A stretch of DNA of 20,213 bases from DATDRS01 sp035291605. Lineage in GTDB: Bacteria; Chloroflexota; Anaerolineae; Anaerolineales; UBA6663. A program made the translations under genes and the position numbers. Below the pieces are notes generated by a model that saw only the letters and a list, made by a program, of their open reading frames with translations, was not told where the DNA came from and ran no database searches. Numbering within the stretch: position 1 is the stretch's first letter; every line of letters begins with the position of its first letter. Location of the stretch: the NCBI GenBank assembly GCA_035291605.1, contig DATDRS010000309.1, positions 1 through 20,213 on the forward strand, given 5' to 3'. Of the stretch, positions 13,027-19,166 are shown piece by piece.

Positions 13027-13673
13027 GCTGTGGATCGCCGTTGGGCGACCTGTTCTATTTGGCTGATAGGTTGCTCTATCCCCACCCCGATATCGCCGCC
13101 CCTCTGCCTTCGCATACCTCGCTGATGGCGGAGGGGCCGGGGGTGGGGGTCCGTGCCGCGTTGTACCGGATGTATGGCGAGGGCCAGATTAGCGAGGAGG
13201 TCTTCACCGCATTGCGCACGCTGGCCGATCGCGACCAACTGCGTCCCGCCGACCTGGCAGTGCACCGCGCCCGTGCGCGGCGTCGCCCGGACGGACATAG
13301 CGACGTTGAAGCCATGAATGCTCTGCGTGGCATCCGCTCGCGGCTTGCCCACCTGGCGCAGGCCCGCGCGGCCTCCGAGAAAGTCCTGGCCAATATGGAA
13401 GCCCGCGTGGCCGGGTTGGGCGAGCGGATCGTCGGCAAAGAGCAGGCCGCGCGTGACGCGGTAGCGGTCGAGAGCGACGAAACCGCCGCCCGATCTCGCC
13501 TGGCGGAAAAGGCGGAATTCGCCAGCAGCCGAGACCGGCTGGCGGCACAGGCCCAGGCCTTGCGCGCTGACCTGGCCCGGCTCGACGACCTGCGCGCACA
13601 ACTGGAAGCCAAAGCCGCCGAATTGGAAGCTATTCAGGCGCGTATTCGCCTGAGCGAGGAGGTGCTAAAATGA
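13023..13673 (+). CDS. Coiled-coil protein coupled to PspA, unknown
   Basis: This 216-aa protein overlaps PspA by ATGA at its start and the next gene by ATGA at its end. Residues about 96-216 are a charged, Ala/Leu-rich helical region (ARAASEKVLANMEARV and onward to AELEAIQARIRLSEEVLK). Its pattern recalls the PspA helical hairpin, so it may be a divergent PspA/ESCRT-III-like paralogue lacking the amphipathic N-terminal helix, or a PspA binding partner. The N-terminal 80 residues look helical except for a Pro/Gly-rich piece (about 20-42, YPHPDIAAPLPSHTS and onward). That piece is encoded by a palindromic repeat and looks inserted. There is no cysteine ribbon. No family is recognised. Confidence 0.75.
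   Translation: MSCGSPLGDLFYLADRLLYPHPDIAAPLPSHTSLMAEGPGVGVRAALYRMYGEGQISEEVFTALRTLADRDQLRPADLAVHRARARRRPDGHSDVEAMNALRGIRSRLAHLAQARAASEKVLANMEARVAGLGERIVGKEQAARDAVAVESDETAARSRLAEKAEFASSRDRLAAQAQALRADLARLDDLRAQLEAKAAELEAIQARIRLSEEVLK
13080..13148. repeat. Palindromic repeat inserted in frame inside the coiled-coil gene
   Basis: CCCCACCCC (13080-13088) pairs perfectly with GGGGTGGGG (13140-13148). Inside it, CCCCTCTGCC (13099-13108) pairs with GGCGGAGGGG (13127-13136), with one G-U. This looks like a dispersed GC-rich palindromic element common in such genomes. It adds about 23 codons without breaking the frame. Confidence 0.65.
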
Positions 13674-13942
13674 TGGGGATGATGGGTGCCGGAATACTGT
13701 TCATGCTGCTGATCCCGCTGGTGGTGATCGGCGTGCCGCTGCTGATCATTGTGCTGATCGTGAGCGGCGGGTTGGCCGCCCTGTTGAAATCGTTGTCCAG
13801 CAGTTCCCAGCCGCCAGCCGCTACTGCGCCGGCATCGCCCGCTGACGCGACACCCCCACCCGCGCGCAAGTGCCCGACCTGCGGGCGCGAGGTTCGACCG
13901 GGTTGGAACGTGTGCCCCTGGTGTGGTGCAGCGCTAACCTGA
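13670..13942 (+). CDS. Small membrane protein with C-terminal zinc ribbon
   Basis: This 90-aa protein begins MMGMMGAG, has one long hydrophobic segment (about 7-42), a Pro/Ala/Ser linker (48-66) and a C-terminal zinc ribbon C68-PT-C71-x10-C82-PW-C85. It is a shorter relative of the 122-aa zinc-ribbon membrane protein earlier in the cluster, sharing the ribbon and the Met-rich start. The ATG overlaps the stop of the coiled-coil gene (13670-13673), so translation is coupled. The ribbon should face the cytoplasm, where PspA and the coiled-coil protein act; a docking role is inference. Confidence 0.78.
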   Translation: MMGMMGAGILFMLLIPLVVIGVPLLIIVLIVSGGLAALLKSLSSSSQPPAATAPASPADATPPPARKCPTCGREVRPGWNVCPWCGAALT

Positions 13943-13991
13943 AAAGCTGTATCGTGCCACTGTCGTTCGGCCTCCCGCTCCTTGATCGGGA

Positions 13992-14729
13992 ATGACCCAA
14001 AAAATTCTCGTCGTTGACGACGAATTGGAAATCGTCCGCCTGGTGCGCGCCTACCTGGAGCGTGCCGGTTTTGCCGTGGTGACGGCCAGTGAAGGCCGCG
14101 AGGCGCTCGCCGTGTTTCGTCACGAGCGCCCCAACCTGGTCGTCCTCGACTTGAACTTGCCGGGCATAGATGGGTTGGATGTGTGCCGGGCGATGCGCCG
14201 CGACTCGGACGTCCCCATCATCATGCTCACCGCGCGCCTCGAAGAAACGGATCGGCTGATCGGATTGGAACTGGGGGCGGACGATTATGTGGTCAAACCC
14301 TTCAGCCCGCGCGAGATCGTCGCCCGCGTCCGCGCGGTGTTGCGTCGCAGCGAGGGAACGCCGGTTCGCCCGGAGGTGGTGTCGGCGGCGGGGGTCACGG
14401 TGGATCTCACCCGGCGCACGGCCTCGGTGGCTGGTCAACCGCTTGACCTGACGACGATGGAGTTCGATCTGTTGGCGCTACTGGTTGAGCATCCGGGGCA
14501 GGTCTTCACCCGGCTGCAACTCCTCGACCGGACGCAGGGAACCGCCTATGCGGGTTACGAGCGGACGATAGATGTGCACATCAAGAACCTGAGAAAGAAA
14601 CTCAGCGACGATCCTCAAGCCCCACGCTTCATCGAGACCGTGCGCGGTGTGGGCTACCGATTTTGTCAGCCCTTCGGCGAAGTTCATCCTGAGCAGGGCC
14701 GAAGGGCTCAGGACAAGGAGCGCGGATGA
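13992..14729 (+). CDS. OmpR/PhoB-type response regulator
   Basis: This 245-aa protein has a receiver domain (1-120) with the acidic pair D9-D10, phospho-acceptor D53 in VVLDLNLPGIDG, T/S in MLTAR and K in VVKPFSPREI. A winged-helix OmpR-type DNA-binding domain follows (about 130-228: EFDLLALLVEHPGQVFTRLQLL, then RTIDVHIKNLRKKL and ETVRGVGYRF). It would bind DNA as a phosphorylated dimer. The last 16 or so residues (GEVHPEQGRRAQDKERG) are unusual for the family and are encoded by a palindromic repeat. The stop overlaps the kinase start as ATGA (14726-14729). The likely targets are this cluster's own genes and perhaps the cupredoxin. The ribosome site is weak. Confidence 0.95.
   Translation: MTQKILVVDDELEIVRLVRAYLERAGFAVVTASEGREALAVFRHERPNLVVLDLNLPGIDGLDVCRAMRRDSDVPIIMLTARLEETDRLIGLELGADDYVVKPFSPREIVARVRAVLRRSEGTPVRPEVVSAAGVTVDLTRRTASVAGQPLDLTTMEFDLLALLVEHPGQVFTRLQLLDRTQGTAYAGYERTIDVHIKNLRKKLSDDPQAPRFIETVRGVGYRFCQPFGEVHPEQGRRAQDKERG
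14669..14713. repeat. Palindromic repeat forming the response regulator's C-terminal tail
   Basis: GCCCTTCGGC (14669-14678) pairs with GCCGAAGGGC (14698-14707), and TCCTGAGC (14687-14694) pairs with GCTCAGGA (14706-14713). The text resembles the CATCCTGAGC/CCGAAGGG family of dispersed palindromes seen in many genomes. It lies beyond the conserved end of the DNA-binding domain (GYRF), so the repeat has extended the protein. Confidence 0.6.
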
Positions 14730-16321
14730 CACGGCCAGCCGGGCGTAGCCTGTGGACGCGGTTAATGGGGGTTTTCCTCGGCGTCATCGTCGTGGGGGTC
14801 GCGGTCATGGTTGTCTCGGTGCGCCTCTCGACCACCGCTCAATTGCGCCGCCGGGTACTCTCCGACGATGTGGCGCAGGCCAACGCGCTTGCGTCACTGC
14901 TGGCGAGTTTCTACAGCCAACAAGGCAACTGGAACGATGTTGAATCCTTCCTTGCCTCCGCGCCGGGCGCGCCGTCGCCAGCGACGCAGACGACGCCCTG
15001 GCCCAGCGGGATGATGGGGCCGGGGATGATGGGCCCGGACATGGGGCCGGGCATGATGTGGAACTGGCAACAATGGTTCCAGGTCACGCGCAGCACCGGG
15101 CCGGTCACCGATCGGGTGGTGGTGGTGGACTCGGGCGGCAAAGTCATCGCCGACACTGGCGGGGCCAGTCTGGGCGAGCAGCATCCAGTGCAGCACGTCG
15201 AGGGCGGTGTGCCCGTCGCCGTGAACGGGCAGACGGTCGGCGCGGTGTTGGTCGGTTCGATGATCGAGCCGGTGCTCAACCCGGCGGATGAAGACTTTCT
15301 GCGGTCGGTGAACTTTTCTATCTTCGTCACATCGCTGGCGGTGGGCCTCCTGGCGCTCGGGCTGGGATCGTTGCTGTTCAGACAGATCACCTCCCCGTTG
15401 GGGGCGCTGTCGCGAGCTGCCGAGGCGATAGCGGGCGGCGATTTGGGCCGCCGGGTTGAAGCCCAGTCGGACGACGAGATCGGGCGGGTTGCCCGCTCGT
15501 TTAACCGGATGGCCGAAAGCTTGGCCCACGCCGATGCTCAGCGGCGCAACTTGATGGCGGATATCGCCCACGAACTGCGCACGCCGCTCACCGTCATCCA
15601 GGGGAATCTCGAAGCGCTGATGGACGGTGTGTACGACCTGACCCCGGAGAACGTGGCCGCCGTCCACCGCCACACTGTGGTGCTCAGCCGCCTGGTAGCC
15701 GACTTGCGCGATCTGGCGCTGGCCGAAGCCGGGCAATTGCGACTGGAACGCAAGCCCATCGCCTTGTCGGAGGTGATCGCTCAGGTGAGCGAAAGTCTGG
15801 AGGCGCAGGCGCGCGAAAAAGGTGTGACGCTGAAGACCGAAGCGCACGACCCCCGGCCGCCGGTCGCAGCTGACGAGCAGCGGATCACACAGGTGCTGTT
15901 CAACCTGCTGTCGAATGCGCTGCGCCATACGCCCAGCGGCGGGACGATCACCACGAGCGCTGAATTGCGCGACGGGCGCGTGCTGGTCAGCGTGCGCGAC
16001 ACGGGGACAGGCATCCCGCCCGAAGACTTGCCGCATGTGTTCGAACGTTTCTATCGCGCCGACCGCTCGCGCGCGCGTGCCACTGGCGGCTCAGGGCTGG
16101 GGTTGACCATCGCCAAGCAAATCGTCGAGGCGCACGGCGGACAGATTTGGGTCCAGAGCTGGCTGGGGGCTGGCTCCACCTTCGCGTTCAGCCTCCCCCT
16201 GTCGGGGCCAAACACCCCACCAACGGCGCCTCGGCCTCGACACATTTGCCCGCGTTGTGGTCAGGTCACGGAGAGCGGCTGGCGGCTGTGCGCATACTGC
16301 GGCACTTCGTTGATCGAGTGA
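14726..16321 (+). CDS. Sensor histidine kinase with Met-rich periplasmic loop and C-terminal zinc ribbon
   Basis: This 531-aa kinase has transmembrane helices at about 12-32 and 190-215. Between them lies an extracytoplasmic sensor with a Met-rich run (SGMMGPGMMGPDMGPGMMW, about 93-111). HAMP follows (about 216-268), then the dimerisation domain with phospho-acceptor His282 in MADIAHELRTPLTVIQGN. The ATPase domain has the N box (FNLLSNALRHT), DTGTGIP and GGSGLGLTIAKQIVEAHGG. After the catalytic domain, a Pro-rich linker leads to a zinc ribbon, C508-PR-C511-x10-C522-AY-C525, ending at the C-terminus. Kinases of the BaeS type lack this ribbon. The Met-rich loop suggests sensing of Cu or Ag. The ribbon, shared with other cluster proteins, may link the kinase to them. 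Its start overlaps the response regulator stop. Confidence 0.93.
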   Translation: MTRPAGRSLWTRLMGVFLGVIVVGVAVMVVSVRLSTTAQLRRRVLSDDVAQANALASLLASFYSQQGNWNDVESFLASAPGAPSPATQTTPWPSGMMGPGMMGPDMGPGMMWNWQQWFQVTRSTGPVTDRVVVVDSGGKVIADTGGASLGEQHPVQHVEGGVPVAVNGQTVGAVLVGSMIEPVLNPADEDFLRSVNFSIFVTSLAVGLLALGLGSLLFRQITSPLGALSRAAEAIAGGDLGRRVEAQSDDEIGRVARSFNRMAESLAHADAQRRNLMADIAHELRTPLTVIQGNLEALMDGVYDLTPENVAAVHRHTVVLSRLVADLRDLALAEAGQLRLERKPIALSEVIAQVSESLEAQAREKGVTLKTEAHDPRPPVAADEQRITQVLFNLLSNALRHTPSGGTITTSAELRDGRVLVSVRDTGTGIPPEDLPHVFERFYRADRSRARATGGSGLGLTIAKQIVEAHGGQIWVQSWLGAGSTFAFSLPLSGPNTPPTAPRPRHICPRCGQVTESGWRLCAYCGTSLIE

Positions 16322-16349
16322 TAGAATCACGCCATACCGCATCTCACCC

Positions 16350-16450
16350 TGAAACGCCTGCGGCGGGTGGCCACCTGCGCCCCGCCCATTCTCAGACGAG
16401 CACCACCGGAACGGGGTACAGTGTGGTATTCGGTTCGAGCAGGCGTTTCA
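16350..16450. repeat. Intergenic segment bounded by a perfect 12-bp inverted repeat
   Basis: TGAAACGCCTGC (16350-16361) is exactly repeated inverted as GCAGGCGTTTCA (16439-16450), 77 bp apart, in the gap between the convergent kinase and cupredoxin genes. The left end also holds a GGTGGCCACC palindrome. A crossing pair, TCAGACG (16392-16398) with CGTCTGA (16456-16462), could give a pseudoknot. It may be a miniature mobile element or a two-way terminator; no target-site duplication is seen. Confidence 0.45.
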
Positions 16451-16471
16451 TGTCCCGTCTGAATGTACGGC

Positions 16472-16897
16472 CTATGAGGCTTTGACGACCAGCGTGCCCT
16501 TCATCCCCGCTTCTTTGTGCCCGGCCACCGTGCAGAAGAACTCGTACGTCCCCGGTTTCGTCGGCGTGAACTCGAAGGAACTGGTCGCGCCCATCGCCGC
16601 CGCAATGTGCAGGTCCGGCTCCTCGGTTATGTTGCTCATGTCATGCCCGGCCATCGGTTCGGCGGTGGCGCCCATGTCCGCCATCGGGAATTCCATAATG
16701 CTGAGGTCGTGATCCAGCGAATCCGCATTCTCGAACGTGAGTTTGACCGGCTTGCCCGCCGTGACCTCGATGGTCGCCGGGCTGAACTTGAGCGCTTCGG
16801 CCTTCACCACGATCTCATTCGAGCCAGACGACCCGCCCGAGCAGGCCGCCAGGGCCAGGGAGGCGAGAAGCAGGAGGGAGATCAGGACGCGTCGCAT
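16472..16897 (-). CDS. Cupredoxin (plastocyanin/azurin-like) lipoprotein
   Basis: This 141-aa protein has a lipoprotein signal (lipobox LAAC, lipid-anchored C19), a Gly/Ser linker and a cupredoxin domain. The type I copper ligands are all present: H63 in SLDHDLSIM, then C122, H127 and M132 in FFCTVAGHKEAGMKG. Between H63 and C122 lies a Met/His-containing insert (MEFPMADMGATAEPMAGHDMSN) that could bind extra copper. It would act on the outer face of the membrane as an electron carrier or copper-binding protein. AGGAG precedes the ATG at 16897. Paired ATTTGGCG-like boxes lie about 76-107 bases upstream. It converges on the Met-rich sensor kinase, so a copper link between the two is reasonable. 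Confidence 0.9.
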   Translation of the reverse strand: MRRVLISLLLLASLALAACSGGSSGSNEIVVKAEALKFSPATIEVTAGKPVKLTFENADSLDHDLSIMEFPMADMGATAEPMAGHDMSNITEEPDLHIAAAMGATSSFEFTPTKPGTYEFFCTVAGHKEAGMKGTLVVKAS

Positions 16898-16967
16898 GTG
16901 AGGGTTCTCCTTCTGTAAATATCAGACGAATACGGGAGATTTTAGCGAACTTCCCCACCTTTTCAAT

Positions 16968-17018
16968 ACGCCATTTGGCGTGTTCGATAATAACTCGTTT
17001 GGTGGGTGCTATTGTCAA
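16968..17018 (-). promoter_or_regulatory. Paired ATTTGGCG-like boxes and -35 upstream of the cupredoxin gene
   Basis: ATTTGGCG at 16973-16980 is part of the inverted repeat ACGCCA-TT-TGGCGT (16968-16981). The related GTTTGGTG starts at 16997, exactly 24 bp later. The same 24-bp pair lies upstream of the membrane-protein operon at 18123/18147. On the - strand a TTGACA (17018-17013) lies just upstream of the boxes, which would place them over the core promoter. The regulator is unknown. Confidence 0.5.
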
Positions 17019-17044
17019 CTGAAGTGACTCGCATGAGACGGTCT

Positions 17045-17578
17045 TTATCGAGAGAGTTCCCACACAAACACGCGCTCCGGCGCATCCGCGTCCCGGATGA
17101 TCAGGGTGAGTGTCTTCGCACCTTCCAGCAGAGTTTTGCCGTCGGCGGTCTCCGCCAGGAAGGTCAGCTTGCCTTCATAATGATGACCGCCGCCGACCGG
17201 CCAACTCGCCCCCTTCACTTCCAGGCCCGTGTCCGTCTTCAGCACCGACTGCGCCGCTAAGTCCCACGACACGTCCACCGAATGTGTGTTCATCGAAACG
17301 TCGAAGTCCAGCGTCTCGCCCGGCGTGGTGAGATTGAGCGGTGTGACCACAAATTCCACCGCTCCCTGCGAGTCCGTCCGCGCCAGAGCCTGCCCAGCGA
17401 CCCCCGCAGGGGGGAGCGCCGAAGGGGCGCTACTGGTCTCGATCGAGCCAGTGTCCGAGGCCGGAGCATTTTCGGTTGCGGGTTGCGCCTGAGGGGCAGG
17501 CGTCGCCGAGGCGCAAGCCGCCAGGCCGAGCACCAGAACCAAAAGGGTGAAGAGGGAAAGGATTAACTTGCGGTTCAC
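17045..17578 (-). CDS. Lipoprotein with C-terminal beta-type domain, unknown
   Basis: This 177-aa protein has a lipoprotein signal with lipobox LAAC (C22) and a low-complexity Ala/Pro/Thr/Ser linker (23-62). The folded part (about 65-177) is rich in alternating hydrophobic residues (VEFVVTPLNL, LDFDVSMNTHSVDVSWDL, KLTFLAETADG, LTLIIRDADAPERVFVWEL) and looks like a beta-sandwich. GGGHHYEG could be a metal site. The GTG start at 17578 has GGAGG upstream and overlaps the stop of the preceding membrane-protein gene (GTGA), so the two are coupled. Part of the linker is encoded by two small hairpin sequences (17401-17431). The family is not recognised; an extracytoplasmic partner of the CCAHH membrane protein is inferred. 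Confidence 0.75.
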   Translation of the reverse strand: MNRKLILSLFTLLVLVLGLAACASATPAPQAQPATENAPASDTGSIETSSAPSALPPAGVAGQALARTDSQGAVEFVVTPLNLTTPGETLDFDVSMNTHSVDVSWDLAAQSVLKTDTGLEVKGASWPVGGGHHYEGKLTFLAETADGKTLLEGAKTLTLIIRDADAPERVFVWELSR

Positions 17579-18066
17579 GAAGCAGCCTCCAGTGAAGACA
17601 GATGAGTCACAGCGCGCCGCCTGGCCTTGAGAATTTCGCGCAGCATGACGGCGATGCCGATCAGGTTCGTCAACAGGCCAACGACCATAAAGGGGATTTT
17701 CCAGTTGGCGAGGAAGGTAGCAGCAGCCGTCAGGCCCACGAGCGGCAACACGTCGGCGACGTGGTGTGCGCAGCAGGCGACCATCGCCATCGTGGACATG
17801 CCGCCGCCCGCCGCCGTCGTCGCGCCGCCCGCCGGGATGTGCAGGGGCAGGTACAGCCCTTTCCTTAGCAATGTGTACAGTCCGACTTGTGTGCCGAAGC
17901 CGAGGAGGATGGGGATGACGAAGGCTTTGTCTTGCCAGAACAGGTCGAGCGCGTGTTCAGGCGTCTCGGCCAGCGAGACGATGCCGAGGTAGACGCCGGT
18001 CAAAAAGATGGCGCCCAACACGCCTGCGCCGAGCGGAAGCAGGATACGTCGAGCAGATGAGTTCAC
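17575..18066 (-). CDS. Membrane protein with CCAHH motif, unknown
   Basis: This 163-aa protein has about four hydrophobic segments (8-31, 49-67, 90-117, 122-145). The third contains C98-C99-A-H101-H102-VADVLP, a compact set of soft-metal ligands in the membrane. This suggests transport or sensing of a metal ion or a redox role, though no known transporter family is identified. The GTG start at 18066 has an AGGAG eight bases upstream that lies inside a perfect hairpin. Upstream are two ATTTGGCG boxes, shared with the cupredoxin promoter. Downstream the lipoprotein gene overlaps its stop. The set looks like a small two-gene operon for an envelope metal function. Confidence 0.75.
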   Translation of the reverse strand: MNSSARRILLPLGAGVLGAIFLTGVYLGIVSLAETPEHALDLFWQDKAFVIPILLGFGTQVGLYTLLRKGLYLPLHIPAGGATTAAGGGMSTMAMVACCAHHVADVLPLVGLTAAATFLANWKIPFMVVGLLTNLIGIAVMLREILKARRRAVTHLSSLEAAS

Positions 18067-18071
18067 GGTCG

Positions 18072-18092
18072 AGTCTCCTTTTAGAGGAGACT
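18072..18092 (-). promoter_or_regulatory. Hairpin sequestering the Shine-Dalgarno of the CCAHH membrane-protein gene
   Basis: In the mRNA sense (- strand) the arms AGTCTCCT and AGGAGACT form a perfect 8-bp stem with a 5-base loop. The 3' arm contains the Shine-Dalgarno AGGAG, and the GTG start follows eight bases after it. Folding would block ribosome binding, as in RNA thermometers or protein-controlled leaders. Confidence 0.6.
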
Positions 18093-18111
18093 ACCGTACT
18101 TCGTCCCTGCT

Positions 18112-18154
18112 CGCCAAGCGCGATTTGGCGTGATTCCCGATAGGCCATTTGGCG
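18112..18154 (-). promoter_or_regulatory. Paired ATTTGGCG boxes upstream of the CCAHH operon
   Basis: ATTTGGCG occurs at 18123-18130 and again at 18147-18154, 24 bp apart. The first is also half of the inverted repeat CGCCAA (18112-18117) / TTGGCG (18125-18130). The spacing matches the pair upstream of the cupredoxin gene, which suggests one regulator for both units. The rest of 18155-18241 shows no gene. Confidence 0.55.
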
Positions 18155-18241
18155 CGTGATGAATGTCACGGTTAGAAGGGGTCTGTTGTCGTGCGGGGCG
18201 CGGTCGGTTTCGTTGGGGCAGGGCCGGGTGCAGCCTTCCGC

Positions 18242-18808
18242 TTACCGCGTCGCTTCCGGCTGAGCGGCGCGCCACATCTGCAACAAGCCTTTGAGCTTGC
18301 GCCGGAACTCAGCCGGGTCCTGCTGAATGGTTTCGTCTGTGAACCGAGGCAGGAGGTCGGCCAGCAAGGCATTCATCTCAGCCACTGCCAGCCAGCCGTG
18401 CTGAAGAAAGGCGATGACGACGCCGTAATCCGGCTCGTCGCCGCGCGCGATCAGCCGGAACGCAACGCTGTATGGGTCAAAGTGATAGACCTGCAACGCG
18501 CCGGAGCTGGCCAAGGAGCGCGCGCGGGTCGCATAGCCGGCCGGCAATGGGATGACGTCGCTCGGCGCTTCCTCGAAGACTTCAATGCCTGTCTGATCCT
18601 GGAATCGGCGCACAATTTCGTCGAAGGCCAAACGATCCCCGGAGGCCATCTCGACCGCGAATACGAGACGCGGCGTCCTTGCGCGCCAACCTTCGTACAC
18701 TTGCGTCGTCTCGCCAATGAGATACAGGCGGCCAGGCCGAGGAAACTCTGCGCCGAGCCGGGTGAGGAATGCCTCAATCGTTGCGCGATCTACGTATGTT
18801 TGTATCAT
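18242..18808 (-). CDS. Nucleotidyltransferase-like protein (DUF6036-like), probably degenerate
   Basis: This 188-aa protein has an N-terminal part (IEAFLTRLGAEFPRPGRLYLIGETTQVYEGWRAR) laid out like DUF6036 / AbiEii-type nucleotidyltransferases, where the sequence is normally GRLYLIGGTA followed by a D-x-D pair. Here the second Gly of the motif is Glu (GETT) and no D-x-D follows (RTPRLVFAVEM), so catalysis may be lost. The rest includes DRLAFDEIVRRFQDQTGIEVFEEAP and a helical C-terminus. It is the last gene of a - strand run with a ferredoxin and two uncharacterised proteins. The family call is tentative. The opposite-strand frame over this gene looks like a shadow. Confidence 0.6.
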   Translation of the reverse strand: MIQTYVDRATIEAFLTRLGAEFPRPGRLYLIGETTQVYEGWRARTPRLVFAVEMASGDRLAFDEIVRRFQDQTGIEVFEEAPSDVIPLPAGYATRARSLASSGALQVYHFDPYSVAFRLIARGDEPDYGVVIAFLQHGWLAVAEMNALLADLLPRFTDETIQQDPAEFRRKLKGLLQMWRAAQPEATR

Positions 18809-18852
18809 CCCGGAATGATTTCACGGCAGCGCACGCCGAGGCCGCAAAGTTT

Positions 18853-19083
18853 TCAGGCCTGCTCTGCGCGCCCGGCTGTCTCCGCGATGTGATTGACTGA
18901 GTCTTCGTCCTCACCTGACCGGACGATTGCGTTCACCGGGCACACCGCCAGGCAATCCTCGAAGTCGCAGCAGATATCCTGATCAATCACGTAGATCGGG
19001 TCGCCAGCCGAGATCGCGTCAATCGGACACGTGGGCAGGCACGCGCCGCAGGCGGTGCAGGTGGAGATAATTTTGTAAGCCAT
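18853..19083 (-). CDS. Two-cluster ferredoxin with atypical second site
   Basis: This 76-aa ferredoxin has a standard first [4Fe-4S] motif, C9-TA-C12-GA-C15-LPT-C19-P. The second site reads C38-C39-DFED-C44-LAV-C48-P. Alignment to CxxCxxCxxxCP puts F41 where the second Cys belongs, with an extra Cys at 39. Cluster II may thus be [3Fe-4S], may use C39, or may be absent. The tail after residue 56 is acidic. It is a cytoplasmic electron carrier, probably serving the PCP_red-domain protein and the 237-aa protein encoded just upstream in the same direction. The ribosome site is weak. Confidence 0.85.
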   Translation of the reverse strand: MAYKIISTCTACGACLPTCPIDAISAGDPIYVIDQDICCDFEDCLAVCPVNAIVRSGEDEDSVNHIAETAGRAEQA

Positions 19084-19166
19084 GGCTCACATGCTGCTTG
19101 TGGCCTATCGCGGCAGCCGCCCACACCCGAACCGGACGATACGCGATACGCCATAAGCGATCAGCG

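Noticed and set aside
13080..13148. A transcription terminator
   Set aside because: The palindrome is inside an open reading frame, has no U-tract, and genes continue in the same direction on both sides.
14894..16036. 380-codon open frame on the - strand
   Set aside because: It is antisense to the histidine kinase and has shadow-like His/Arg/Gln composition.
18191..18892. 233-codon open frame on the + strand
   Set aside because: It is antisense to the nucleotidyltransferase-like gene and part of the ferredoxin gene and shows no recognisable motif.
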